Assembly (NCBI GenBank): GCA_017620255.1
Contig: JAFZQU010000031.1
Coordinates: forward strand, 62,001-126,000
Direction of reading: 5' to 3'
Length of the DNA stretch: 64,000 nucleotides
Origin: Lachnospiraceae bacterium
Lineage (GTDB): Bacteria; Bacillota; Clostridia; Lachnospirales; Lachnospiraceae
Below, one piece after another: positions 1 to 8,724 of the stretch (the first letter of the stretch is position 1; each line of letters starts with the position of its first letter). Below the pieces are notes generated by a model, which was not told where the DNA came from, did not search any database, and saw nothing but the letters and a program-made list of their open reading frames with translations. A program made the translations under genes and the position numbers.

Positions 1-166
1 GTGAAAAGCATTTCTCAAGTTCATAGCCGTGATGATCATCATTGGCGTAAAACCAGGTGAGATCCGCTTTGACCTGTGTGTCCGGATAGGTTTCCTGCAT
101 CCGTCTGTATAGATTGTACTGGAACATCTGGTTTCCGAGACCCGATGTGAATCGTACTATGATCAT
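1..166 (-). CDS. Alpha-1,2-fucosyltransferase-like protein (GT11), 3' part cut by window edge
   Basis: Reading leftward from an ATG at 166, the frame stays open to the window edge, giving the first 55 residues. It opens with a short beta strand followed by GLGNQMFQY, the N-terminal hallmark of family GT11 fucosyltransferases, which move fucose from GDP-fucose onto galactose in alpha-1,2 linkage. The ATG lies 2 bases after the stop of the aminotransferase gene, so the two are almost certainly co-transcribed and translationally coupled. The catalytic HxRRxD region would lie outside the window, so activity cannot be judged. With the GT10 gene at 8711 this makes two fucosyltransferase types in one locus. 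The family call rests on one motif, but that motif is distinctive. Confidence 0.8.
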   Translation of the reverse strand, partial: MIIVRFTSGLGNQMFQYNLYRRMQETYPDTQVKADLTWFYANDDHHGYELEKCFS

Positions 167-168
167 AC

Positions 169-1290
169 TTATTTACCGTCAGACAGCGAAAGGATCAGAT
201 CACAGATCCTGTCCACATCCGATATCTCAAGCACTGCAGACATCGGAAGCGTCAGAACACGCTCCGCTGTCCACGCGGCAACTTTCACATCCGCATCTGC
301 AAATCTTCCCTTGTAACATTCCATCTGAGAAGTCAGAGGATAGAAATACTTTCGTGCAAAGATCTGATGCATGGCCAGAACATCCTTGATCTCATCCCTT
401 GTGTGGCCAAACTGTTTCTCATTCACCACGATCGGGAAATATGCGTAGTTCTGTTCAACGTCCTTTTGCGGCTCGCATAAGATCAGTCCCCTTACGCCTG
501 AGAGCCTCTCCCGGTATCTCTTCCAGACCACGGCGCGCTTCTCTATCTCTTCCGGAAAATGCACGAGATTGCAGCGTCCCATGACTGCCTGGAACTCGTT
601 CATTTTGGCATTCGGTCCGATCGTATCCACGATCTCTTCATCCTTTATACCGAAGTCGCGCATTCTGTATAACAGCGATACAAGTTCTTCGTTGTCTGTC
701 GTGACCGCTCCGCCCTCGATCGTATGGAACACTTTTGTCGCATGGAAAGAAAACATGGAAGCGTCTCCGAAACTGCCGACACCTTTTCCGCGATAGGTCA
801 CGCCAAAGGCATGTGCTGCGTCGTAGATCACTTTCAGATGATGTTTTTTGGCGATCTCTTCGATCGAGTCCACGTCGCAGAGATTGCCATATACATGAAC
901 GGGAATGATCGCACTGGTCTTCTCCGTGATCAGGTCCTCAATACGGTTTACGTCGATCGTATAGTTCTTCGGATCGATGTCACAGAATACCGGCGTTAGT
1001 CCGTTCCTGACGATCGCCTGTGTGGTCGAAACGAATGTGAACGGCGTCGTGATCACCTCGCCCTGCAGTCCCAGAGCCTGTATGCACAATTCCAGGGCCA
1101 GATGTCCGTTTGTGAACAGGGAAACGTACGGTACCTTCAGAAACGTTGCCAGTTCCCTGCTGAGCGCCTCATGATTTTCACCCATATTGGTGAGCCACAC
1201 GCTGTCCCAGAGCGGGCGGATCTTCTCAACATATTCTTCAAACGGCGGCATGGAGGAGCGCGCCACCAGGATCGTTTTTTCTTCCTTCAT
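169..1290 (-). CDS. DegT/DnrJ/EryC1/StrS-family sugar aminotransferase
   Basis: A 373-residue PLP enzyme of the nucleotide-sugar aminotransferase family. The full fold is visible: substrate/PLP region FTNGHLALEL near residue 60, VITTPFTFVST near 80, PVHVYGN near 130, the DAAHAFG aspartate motif near 157, and the Schiff-base lysine in FHATKVFHTIEGG near 187. The opening (RSSMPPFEEY) and SVWLTNMG resemble VioA-type enzymes that make dTDP-4-amino-4,6-dideoxyglucose, but a FdtB-like 3-amino product is equally possible. No dTDP-glucose dehydratase is in the window, so the keto-sugar substrate must come from elsewhere. It sits between a GT2 gene and the GT11 gene in the leftward glycan operon, which suggests that an amino sugar is part of the glycan. 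Confidence 0.9.
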   Translation of the reverse strand: MKEEKTILVARSSMPPFEEYVEKIRPLWDSVWLTNMGENHEALSRELATFLKVPYVSLFTNGHLALELCIQALGLQGEVITTPFTFVSTTQAIVRNGLTPVFCDIDPKNYTIDVNRIEDLITEKTSAIIPVHVYGNLCDVDSIEEIAKKHHLKVIYDAAHAFGVTYRGKGVGSFGDASMFSFHATKVFHTIEGGAVTTDNEELVSLLYRMRDFGIKDEEIVDTIGPNAKMNEFQAVMGRCNLVHFPEEIEKRAVVWKRYRERLSGVRGLILCEPQKDVEQNYAYFPIVVNEKQFGHTRDEIKDVLAMHQIFARKYFYPLTSQMECYKGRFADADVKVAAWTAERVLTLPMSAVLEISDVDRICDLILSLSDGK

Positions 1291-1301
1291 GATTTCTTCC
1301 T

Positions 1302-2297
1302 TCAGTTGTCCGTTTTACCCGTGATCTTCTCAAAGATCGCGCGCATGCTGTATGTAAACAGGGTACTCTCTTTATCTTTCAGCACGACATGCGTGATAAA
1401 GTAGTCATACATGTCATTCAGAAACTGTCTGTTTTCTTTATTTGGCTTTTTCAGATACCGTGACAGGGCAAGATTGAAACTGCGTTTTGCAACGGAGCGC
1501 CCGTAGTCACTGATCTCCCGGTACTGTTCGATCCACTGCATCAGCGTCTTGCTTAAGTAACAGTCGTCCTTTGCGATATCCCTGCCTGCTGCCACGCTCG
1601 TCCAGCTCCCGCTCTCTTTGCGCTTTACGAAGCGCCAGACTGCCATGGTATCGTCCATCCGGTAAATGTCTCCCTGCAGGAGCAGAAAGAGCAGGATCAC
1701 GGCATCGTCGACAAAATCATGCGCGCGGTAGAGGATCGTGTAATCAAATTTCCCGTTTTTATATATGTTTCTGGATACGAGCGTCGCATAGTGTCCGGGC
1801 CATTTCCCGGAAACCTGAAAATCCCTGTAGGTATATTTTCCGCTCCAGTCATACAAAGACCAGGCCTGCAGGGCATCCGGGTCTTCGTGATCCCTGTCGT
1901 TCTCATCGATCAGCCGGCTGCTGTGCGTGACTCCGATATAGGCAGGGTTTGCACGCAGAAAGTCCACCTGTTTCTGCAGCTTCAGGGGATCGCTCCAATA
2001 GTCGTCGCCTTCCAGGTATGCAAGGTATTCGCCCCTGCATTCCATGGTCGTCTCGTATACATTCAGCGTGGGTCTGCCGAGGTTCTTCTCACGGAACAGC
2101 AGACGGACCTGCTCCGGATATTCCTCTGCGATACGCGTTACGATCTCGCGTGTATGATCCGTGGAATGGTCCTCTCCGACAACGACCTCGAACGGAAAAT
2201 CCGTTTTCTGTTCCAGTACGCTGCGCAGTGCCTTTTCCACATATTTTTCATGGTTGTAGGTGATGAAGATCACACTGAGCAATGGCTGTTCCATCAT
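1302..2297 (-). CDS. GT2-family glycosyltransferase
   Basis: A 331-residue cytosolic GT-A fold enzyme. The N-terminal signature is SVIFITYNHEKYVEKAL, followed by VVGEDHSTDHT and the metal/nucleotide-binding EGDDYWSDP near residue 95. The C-terminal half is variable and carries no obvious membrane segment, so this is probably a soluble or peripheral transferase acting on a lipid-linked glycan at the inner face of the membrane. The donor and acceptor cannot be read from sequence. ATGATG at the start gives two adjacent possible starts. It lies 12 bases before the aminotransferase gene and about 20 bases after the ABC exporter gene, in the same leftward operon. Confidence 0.9.
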   Translation of the reverse strand: MMEQPLLSVIFITYNHEKYVEKALRSVLEQKTDFPFEVVVGEDHSTDHTREIVTRIAEEYPEQVRLLFREKNLGRPTLNVYETTMECRGEYLAYLEGDDYWSDPLKLQKQVDFLRANPAYIGVTHSSRLIDENDRDHEDPDALQAWSLYDWSGKYTYRDFQVSGKWPGHYATLVSRNIYKNGKFDYTILYRAHDFVDDAVILLFLLLQGDIYRMDDTMAVWRFVKRKESGSWTSVAAGRDIAKDDCYLSKTLMQWIEQYREISDYGRSVAKRSFNLALSRYLKKPNKENRQFLNDMYDYFITHVVLKDKESTLFTYSMRAIFEKITGKTDN

Positions 2298-2319
2298 AGT
2301 CCTTTTCTTATCCGTCGCA

Positions 2320-4080
2320 TCAGGCGTTCAATGACGCCGCATCGACCTCCTCGATCCTGCCGTCTTCCACTTTGAATATATAGTCACAGTTCCGGATCGT
2401 TGTCAGCCGGTGTGCGATGATCAGAAGCGTTTTGCGGCCTGCCAGATGATCGATCGCTTCCATAACGGCCTTCTCTGTCTCGGAATCAAGTGCGGAAGTT
2501 GCCTCATCAAGGACCAGGATCTCCGGATTGTCATAGAGCGCCCTGGCAATGCCGATCCGCTGGCGCTGTCCGCCGGACAGGCGCACGCCTCTCTCACCGA
2601 CCTCCGTATCAAGTCCCATCGGCAGTTCTTTGACAAAATCATGCAGCTGCGCTTCCCGGAGTGCTTCCCATACTTTCTCTTCGTCGATCTCATCTTCCTC
2701 GATCCCAAACGCCACGTTGTTCCGGATCGTTTCATCGGATAAAAAGATCGTCTGCGGGATATAGGCCAGCTTTTTCGACCACTTCAGGGGATGCTCATGC
2801 ACATTCATCGCACCGTAGTTTACGCTTCCGCCGGTCGGCGTCAGAATGCCGAGGATCACATCGGCCAGTGTGGATTTTCCGGCACCGGAAGGTCCGATCA
2901 GGCCAACCGATGATCCGAGTCTGATCTTTAAGTTCACATCGTTTAGTACATCCCTGCCCGTATGCGGATAGCGGTAATACAGATGCGAGACATTGATCTC
3001 TGTCGGATGATCGTTTGCAAAAACGGCGTCCGGTGTATTTGCGTCCGATAATTCAAAATCACGCATATCCTCCGTGTCCTTGATATCGCGATAGATCAGG
3101 TCCACGGAAGGTTTCAGGAAGATGACCAGGTTCAGGTAATTGTTGATCTTGCTGACAGACGGCAGCAGTTTAAACGCTGCGACCGCAAAAGCAGAAAGCT
3201 GCGGGATCATCGTTGTCAGATCTTCCCCTTTGTATATCTTGAATACGATCACAAGAAGGATCGCGGAGATCGTTACGGTTTCGATCAGGTATTTCGGCGC
3301 CTGCCCGAGCACATTGTTATTGCGGACGGCACGCATCTTTTTCTTTCCGTGCTCCAGAAAAGCATTGGAGAAGTATTTCTCGCGGTGCAGGATCTTGATA
3401 TCTTTGACTGCACCCAGTGCCTGATTGATGGACTGATGCATCTTGCCGTCATAGATCTGGTTGATCTGGCCGTATTCCTTCGCCTTGTTCCTGAAGAGCA
3501 GAAGATAGATCCCCGTAAACACACCGAGGATCAGAACGACCGATACGGTAATGAACCAGTCAACGACCAGCAGATAGACACAGAGCATCAGGGAGATCAG
3601 TGCTTCGGAAAACAGCGAAAAAACGCTCAACAGCATCTGAAAGAAGCGCTCCGAATCCAGCATGACATTGCGGACCATCTCTGCGGAATTCTTGTCCAGA
3701 TGGTAGGTATAGGGCTTTTTCATGTAGCAGTCGATCAGTCTGCCGGATAAGCGCAACTGGTTGTTGAACACAAACGTATACTGCACATAATTGATCCACA
3801 AAAGATACAGGTTCTTGAAAAGGTATACCAGGATCAGCCCGAGCACAAGTGCCAGGAAGAACGACCGGTCGCTTGTCAGCCCGAGCAGGTCATAGACCGT
3901 TTGCAGGACCGGTGTGGTATGGATCTTTGCAGGGTCTGTGATCAGGCGGATCAGTTCCGTGATGAAGGAAATCCCCGCCAGTTCAAACAGGGCGCCGATC
4001 AGCAGTCCGATACAAAGCAGGAAAGACTGCAGCTTCTGCTTGCCCGAAAATATGTAATTGATCTTTTTCATGATCGTCAT
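2320..4080 (-). CDS. ABC exporter, lipid-linked oligosaccharide flippase type (PglK/MsbA-like)
   Basis: A 586-residue half-transporter with an N-terminal membrane domain of about six helices (residues 15-320) and a C-terminal ATPase. The ATPase shows Walker A GPSGAGKST, the signature LSGGQRQRIGIARAL and Walker B ILVLDEATSALD. The N-terminal pattern (AGISFITELIRLI) resembles PglK, which flips undecaprenyl-linked glycans, and the glycan setting supports this over a drug or peptide exporter. I chose the ATG at 4080 (MTIMKK), which overlaps the asnB stop and follows GGAGGG. An upstream in-frame extension to 4161 would lie inside asnB. A homodimer is expected. No O-antigen polymerase or oligosaccharyltransferase is visible in the window. 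Confidence 0.88.
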   Translation of the reverse strand: MTIMKKINYIFSGKQKLQSFLLCIGLLIGALFELAGISFITELIRLITDPAKIHTTPVLQTVYDLLGLTSDRSFFLALVLGLILVYLFKNLYLLWINYVQYTFVFNNQLRLSGRLIDCYMKKPYTYHLDKNSAEMVRNVMLDSERFFQMLLSVFSLFSEALISLMLCVYLLVVDWFITVSVVLILGVFTGIYLLLFRNKAKEYGQINQIYDGKMHQSINQALGAVKDIKILHREKYFSNAFLEHGKKKMRAVRNNNVLGQAPKYLIETVTISAILLVIVFKIYKGEDLTTMIPQLSAFAVAAFKLLPSVSKINNYLNLVIFLKPSVDLIYRDIKDTEDMRDFELSDANTPDAVFANDHPTEINVSHLYYRYPHTGRDVLNDVNLKIRLGSSVGLIGPSGAGKSTLADVILGILTPTGGSVNYGAMNVHEHPLKWSKKLAYIPQTIFLSDETIRNNVAFGIEEDEIDEEKVWEALREAQLHDFVKELPMGLDTEVGERGVRLSGGQRQRIGIARALYDNPEILVLDEATSALDSETEKAVMEAIDHLAGRKTLLIIAHRLTTIRNCDYIFKVEDGRIEEVDAASLNA

Positions 4081-4084
4081 AAGC

Positions 4085-5947
4085 TTATTTTGCCCTCCGG
4101 AGAACGGCCCTTTCCCATAGATACGGATACAGATCCGACCATGCCTTCTCTCCCATCGCAAATGTGGCTGCCGGATCTTCGATCACATGCAGGACTTCTT
4201 CCCGGACCTTTGATGCATCGATCAGATCGCAGTTGATAAAATCCTGCGAAGCAAGGATATCCGTAAAATACGGTTTCAGCGGTCCTTTCATCCATTCCAC
4301 GACCGGTGTGTTGAATCCGATCTTGGTCCTGCGGTAAGCGATCTCTTTTGGCATATACGGCGCCATCGCATCGCGGATCACGGACTTGGAATATCCGCCG
4401 TGTATCTTGGACCGGAATCCAAGGGACAGCGCGTAAGTCACGATCCGGTAATCCATGAACGGCATCCGGATCTCTACGGAACTGGCCATGGAATAACGGT
4501 CATAGTTCCGGAGCAGTGTCGGCAGGATCGTTTCATGGCTCGATGCATACAGGATCTTATTCAGGCTGTCCATCTTTTCATAACGGGGATCGCCTGCTGC
4601 CCTGATCTTTTTATAGCCTTCCTCATGCCGTCGCAGATAATCTTTCAGCCTGCGTTTCAGCCATGTCCGGTAAACCGCCGCATGTCCCGTGGATTTCAGC
4701 GCGATATTGGATCCGTCTTTCGGAAAACTCTCCACATAAGCAGTCAGTATCCAGTCTTTTTCTTCTTTTGTTTTTGCATCGCGCAGGGCGTTTATGAAAT
4801 CAAACGTATAGCCGCCAAAGAGCTCATCTGCCCCATGCCCGTCGATCGTTACGTAGGTGCCGTCTTCCCTGAGCGCCCGGTATAAAAGCATCATCGGGAT
4901 CGGGCTTGTCAGATATACATCTTCAAACAGATAGATCATATCATCCAGACTGTCGATCGCGGAAACAGGGTCGATCTTTACAAATGTCGCGGGGATATCG
5001 AGATGATCCGTGACACATCTGGCATAAGCACTCTCGTCCATGGTTGTGCCGGGGAAAGTTGCCACATATGCATGCTGCCAGTCCTTGTTCATCCGCGCAT
5101 CCGATCCGTTCCTTGCAAGATGCGCCATCGCACAGATCGTGGCTGACGAATCCAGGCCGCCGGACAGCGCCGTTCCGATCGTAACATCGGAGCGCATACG
5201 CAGTTTGCAGGCATCCAGAAACAGCGAACGCATATATCCGGTCTGTTCCTCATATGTATCCGGAACCTCTGTCAGGTGGTCCAGCGTATTCCACCACTGC
5301 CTGCTCTCCCCGGAATCATGCCGGACAAACATGCAATGGCCGGCAGGCAGGCGGTGAATCCCTTTGATCACACATTCTTCCGTGCTTTCATAGTAGACGA
5401 TCCTGTTCGGATCGCAGACCAGCTCACGGTTTGGCAGGACCTCCTCCATCAGGGGCGTGAGCGCCTTCATTTCGGACGCAAATGCAAACGCCGAACCGTT
5501 GAGCAGGATGTAATACAGCGGTTTGACACCGAACCTGTCCCTGCTTAAGAACAGTTCCCGCTCTTTCCTGTCATAAACGGCAAAGGCCCACATACCGTTA
5601 AATCTGTCCTGACAGGCGGGTCCCCATTCGATATACGCATGTAGCAGAACTTCCGAATCCGAGTCTCCGAGAAATCTGCAGCCTTTTGCCTCGAGTTCTT
5701 TTCTGATCTCCAGGAAATTGTAGATCTCGCCGTTAAAAACAAGATAATAGCGGCCTGTAGGGTCGCTCATGGGCTGTTTTCCGCGGTCGGAAAGATCCAT
5801 GATCGACAGTCTTCTGTGTCCCAGCGTAACATCCTCTTCCTGCCAAAGGTCGCGTCTGTCCGGTCCTCTGTGGGCCAGCCTGTCAATACATGCAAATCCT
5901 GTTTCTTCCGTGATCTGTTGTCCGAATACTCCGAATATTCCGCACAT
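4085..5947 (-). CDS. asnB: Asparagine synthetase (glutamine-hydrolysing) or related amidotransferase
   Basis: A 620-residue class II amidotransferase. The mature protein would start with Cys2 (MCGIFGVFG), the nucleophile that hydrolyses glutamine. HRGPD follows near residue 27 and FNGEIYNF near 74. The synthetase domain carries the ATP pyrophosphatase loop ALSGGLDSS near residue 260 and the MPFMDYRIV segment near 540. The length matches AsnB. Inside a glycan cluster such proteins often amidate an acid sugar rather than aspartate (as proposed for WbpS-type proteins), so the substrate is open. The gene overlaps the ABC exporter and lies 1 base after the glycosyltransferase stop, which implies one transcript. 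Its fold and chemistry are certain; its role in glycan amidation is inference. Confidence 0.9.
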   Translation of the reverse strand: MCGIFGVFGQQITEETGFACIDRLAHRGPDRRDLWQEEDVTLGHRRLSIMDLSDRGKQPMSDPTGRYYLVFNGEIYNFLEIRKELEAKGCRFLGDSDSEVLLHAYIEWGPACQDRFNGMWAFAVYDRKERELFLSRDRFGVKPLYYILLNGSAFAFASEMKALTPLMEEVLPNRELVCDPNRIVYYESTEECVIKGIHRLPAGHCMFVRHDSGESRQWWNTLDHLTEVPDTYEEQTGYMRSLFLDACKLRMRSDVTIGTALSGGLDSSATICAMAHLARNGSDARMNKDWQHAYVATFPGTTMDESAYARCVTDHLDIPATFVKIDPVSAIDSLDDMIYLFEDVYLTSPIPMMLLYRALREDGTYVTIDGHGADELFGGYTFDFINALRDAKTKEEKDWILTAYVESFPKDGSNIALKSTGHAAVYRTWLKRRLKDYLRRHEEGYKKIRAAGDPRYEKMDSLNKILYASSHETILPTLLRNYDRYSMASSVEIRMPFMDYRIVTYALSLGFRSKIHGGYSKSVIRDAMAPYMPKEIAYRRTKIGFNTPVVEWMKGPLKPYFTDILASQDFINCDLIDASKVREEVLHVIEDPAATFAMGEKAWSDLYPYLWERAVLRRAK

Positions 5948-5948
5948 A

Positions 5949-7097
5949 CTATCTCTGTCTCAGTCTGTAAAGAATGACGGATATCATATCCTTCACCCTG
6001 ATCGCTCTGTAGTTATATAAAAGTCTTTCTGCGTGACACATGGCCGGCTTGTCCGATTCTGTATCGCGGTCATACAAAAACAGCTCGTGACCTTCCACGT
6101 CCAGAAATACATTTTCATCAATCGGACGCAGGGTTCTTGCAAATCCTTTGACCTGCCGGTACGGGAGCGCTTTGGAACTCAGCACATACCGGGTGTCAAA
6201 TCTGTCCCGGTATCCGTAAAGATCGATCGTTAAGTCGTTTGCATCACAGTAACGTTCTCCGACTGTCTTTTTCAAAACGGCATTTTCAAAAAAGGCGTCG
6301 TAAACACTTCTGGTGTCCTGCAGTTTTGCAAAGGTAAACGGCATCTGTTCCGTTCTTCTCCCGCTCAGCGGTACCTGCAGGTCGTTAACGGCCGCCCTTG
6401 CATGTTCACCCGCATCCGAGAAGTTTGTCGTGTAAGAGATCCGCGGATACAGGAAATATCTGTCTGTCTCGATCAGATATTTGATATAGTATTTCAGCCA
6501 CGACTTGTCTGACCAGGAAGAGACATTTGCCGGAACCGTAAGATCCGAAAGATCTGTATTGTCATGTGTCAGAAGCCATTCCCGAAAGCCCTGCCACTGT
6601 CCGGCAAGAAACGCCTGCCCCCAGGAAGAAGCAAACTGAAAATACCAGTTATCATACGGATCGTGCACAGCTTCAAACGGTTCGCGTACATGCACGTTCA
6701 TCCGGTGCTCATACAGCGAGATCCCGCCGATCCTCTCATCCCCCTCTGTAAACGCGAGCGCTTCCGCAGCAAAGAGATAGAAGGCCGGCGAAACATACAG
6801 GTCGTCTTCCAGCATGATGATCGAGCCGTATTCACCGCACAGATCTCCGCAGGAGAGAACATGCTGTTTCAAGCCCATGTTCTTCTCGCGTTCGATCACG
6901 CGCTTTTCTCCGTGTTCCCAGACAAACTCACGCGCGGCGGCAACGACTTTTTCCGAACTGCCATCCTCTGCCTTGTCAACAGAGATCACCAAAGGGATCT
7001 CCCCTTCCGGGTATGTGGCCTCCCGGATGGAGGAAAGCAGCCTTTTGACGGCATTTGCCCGATTGTATCCGATGATTACGATTGCAGGTCTGATCAT
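5949..7097 (-). CDS. Glycosyltransferase, GT-A fold
   Basis: A 382-residue protein opening with [20 protein letters not shown], then [11 protein letters not shown] and [17 protein letters not shown] near residue 93. The last carries the acidic DxD-like metal site of GT-A enzymes in the form EDDL. An aromatic block, [13 protein letters not shown] near residue 150, is typical of this subgroup, which is often annotated simply as glycosyltransferase or sugar transferase. No membrane segment is evident. It overlaps the acetyltransferase gene by 4 bases upstream and is 1 base from asnB downstream, so translation is coupled across the three genes. The donor sugar is unknown. Confidence 0.82.
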   Translation of the reverse strand: MIRPAIVIIGYNRANAVKRLLSSIREATYPEGEIPLVISVDKAEDGSSEKVVAAAREFVWEHGEKRVIEREKNMGLKQHVLSCGDLCGEYGSIIMLEDDLYVSPAFYLFAAEALAFTEGDERIGGISLYEHRMNVHVREPFEAVHDPYDNWYFQFASSWGQAFLAGQWQGFREWLLTHDNTDLSDLTVPANVSSWSDKSWLKYYIKYLIETDRYFLYPRISYTTNFSDAGEHARAAVNDLQVPLSGRRTEQMPFTFAKLQDTRSVYDAFFENAVLKKTVGERYCDANDLTIDLYGYRDRFDTRYVLSSKALPYRQVKGFARTLRPIDENVFLDVEGHELFLYDRDTESDKPAMCHAERLLYNYRAIRVKDMISVILYRLRQR

Positions 7098-7792
7098 GCT
7101 TTCCTGAGCAACTCCTCTACATTGGCGAATAAATCAATATGGGATCTGATCCAGTCTTCACCCCGGTCCCACCATTTCATGGCAAGAAGCGCTGCGACCG
7201 TCTCATCATCATAGCGCTTCCGGATCAGTTTCGCAGGCACGCCCGCATAGATCCCGTAAGGTTCTGCATCTTTGGTCACAACGGCACCCGTTCCGATCAC
7301 GGCGCCGTCCCCGATGGTCACACCCGACAGGATGCGCACATCGTTGCCGATCCAGACGTCGTTCCCGATCCGGACCTGTATCCTCTCTTTTTCATCCAGA
7401 TACTGCGTATCACAATAGGTGGATTTGGACACATATGTGAAACCAAGCGGCGCAGATGCATCATAAAACGCAGTGTGCAGGGCGGCATGCTCATCCAGCG
7501 GATGATTGCCGATCACGGTCGAAACATGCGTTCCGATGGATGTATAATTGCCGATCCGTGTATCCGTCAGATCGCCTGCATCATTGACCTGTGAACCGAA
7601 ACCGACCGTTGTATGGCACAGCACGGTCTTCCTGCCGATATAATTCCGTCCGGCAAGCTGCGAATGCCCGTGCAGATAAGACCCCGGCCGCATTACGCTT
7701 CGCGTTTTACACTCGATCCCCATACGCACGAAGGGATATACCAGACTGCGGTAGAGGATCGATCCGATTTCCGTGATTTTTCGTTTCAGCAT
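7094..7792 (-). CDS. Left-handed beta-helix acyltransferase (hexapeptide-repeat, CatB/WcaF-like)
   Basis: A 232-residue acetyltransferase. Isoleucine-patch hexapeptides run from about residue 30 to 185, including [19 protein letters not shown] and [19 protein letters not shown], and end with the usual [10 protein letters not shown] predicted active-site histidine lies in IGNHPLDEH near residue 100. The family transfers acetyl from acetyl-CoA to a sugar or antibiotic hydroxyl or amine; here an O- or N-acetyl decoration of the glycan is likely, perhaps on the amino sugar made by the DegT enzyme. I prefer the ATG at 7792 after GAGGG. A TTG at 7807 with GGAG eight bases upstream is a possible alternative. 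First gene of the leftward operon from the 7.8-kb promoter. Confidence 0.88.
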   Translation of the reverse strand: MLKRKITEIGSILYRSLVYPFVRMGIECKTRSVMRPGSYLHGHSQLAGRNYIGRKTVLCHTTVGFGSQVNDAGDLTDTRIGNYTSIGTHVSTVIGNHPLDEHAALHTAFYDASAPLGFTYVSKSTYCDTQYLDEKERIQVRIGNDVWIGNDVRILSGVTIGDGAVIGTGAVVTKDAEPYGIYAGVPAKLIRKRYDDETVAALLAMKWWDRGEDWIRSHIDLFANVEELLRKA

Positions 7793-7824
7793 AACACCCT
7801 CGATCAAATGACATACTCCATATT

Positions 7825-7860
7825 AGTATAGTTGATTTGTCCCGCAAATTCAACTATACT
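7825..7860. promoter_or_regulatory. Symmetric divergent promoter pair in one inverted repeat
   Basis: One near-perfect dyad encodes two interlocked sigma-A promoters. Rightward: -35 TTGATT (7832-7837), 17-base spacer, -10 TATACT (7855-7860). Leftward: -35 TTGAAT (complement of 7848-7853), 17-base spacer, -10 TATACT (complement of 7825-7830). Each -10 abuts the -35 of the opposite promoter, so RNA polymerase cannot occupy both at once. The dyad centre is CCCGC/GCGGG. Predicted start points lie about 25-30 bases from the start codons on each side, with ribosome sites in place. Confidence 0.85.
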
Positions 7861-7893
7861 TATGGGTGGCAATATCGCAAAAGGACTGTATTT

Positions 7894-8724
7894 ATGGCAT
7901 TGTTTTCTATTATCACAACCTGTTTCAACGCAAGCGGATGTATCGCAAAAACGATCCGCTCCGTCCTCTCGCAGGACTATCGTGATTTTGAATACATCAT
8001 CATGGACGGCGGCTCAGAGGACGGAACGCTTGAAATTGCCGGAAAATTCACGGATGACTTTGCAAAAGCAGGGATCTCCTACAGCATCTTTTGCGAAAAG
8101 GATCACGGCATTTACGAGGGGATGAACCATGGGATCCGTCATGCAAAGGGACGATTTATCAATCTCCTGAACGCGGATGACTGCCTGTATGACGCAAATA
8201 CCCTGTCCAAGGTAGCTTCTGTTGTTTCAAAAGCGCTTGCAGAACAGGAAAATGCCCCCGGTATCTTCTACGGGGACGCCGTGGCGATCGAATTCGGACA
8301 GTCTTACCACTATGTCAAAGACCTGTCCCTGATCGAACGGAGAATGCCTTTTTCGCATCAGTCGGTCTTTGCCGCAAGAGAGCTCCTGGACCGGTTCCCC
8401 TTCCGTGAAGAATTCAGGATCGGTGCGGATTATGATTTTCTTCTGTCGGCATACCGCGCGGACTGCACGTTTTTTGATCTCAACCTGCCTGTCTGCATCG
8501 TAACGCTCGACGGACTTTCTTCTCTCGATCTGCTGCACACCTTTACCGAAACCGTGGAAATCCAGAAAGATCACGGTATCGTTTTGTATTCCGATAAAGC
8601 GTATGCGCGTAAGCGCCGCATGTATGTGATCAAACAGTTTGTGATGGACCATTTCCCCAAATGGTGCATCCATGCGATCCGTAAGGTCCAGAGGATCAGC
8701 AGGGGGCAGAATGAACACTGTTAA
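7894..8724 (+). CDS. GT2-family glycosyltransferase
   Basis: A 276-residue GT-A enzyme starting MALFSIITTCFNASG, with IIMDGGSEDGT near residue 40 and LLNADDCLYDA near 90, the two standard nucleotide- and metal-binding stretches of family 2. It resembles the WcaA/WcaE group used in capsule and exopolysaccharide assembly. The ATG at 7894 is chosen because AAAAGGA lies just upstream and the predicted transcript starts near 7867; an in-frame ATG at 7837 would fall inside the promoter. First gene of the rightward operon. Its end overlaps the next start by 14 bases. Donor and acceptor are unknown. Confidence 0.9.
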   Translation: MALFSIITTCFNASGCIAKTIRSVLSQDYRDFEYIIMDGGSEDGTLEIAGKFTDDFAKAGISYSIFCEKDHGIYEGMNHGIRHAKGRFINLLNADDCLYDANTLSKVASVVSKALAEQENAPGIFYGDAVAIEFGQSYHYVKDLSLIERRMPFSHQSVFAARELLDRFPFREEFRIGADYDFLLSAYRADCTFFDLNLPVCIVTLDGLSSLDLLHTFTETVEIQKDHGIVLYSDKAYARKRRMYVIKQFVMDHFPKWCIHAIRKVQRISRGQNEHC

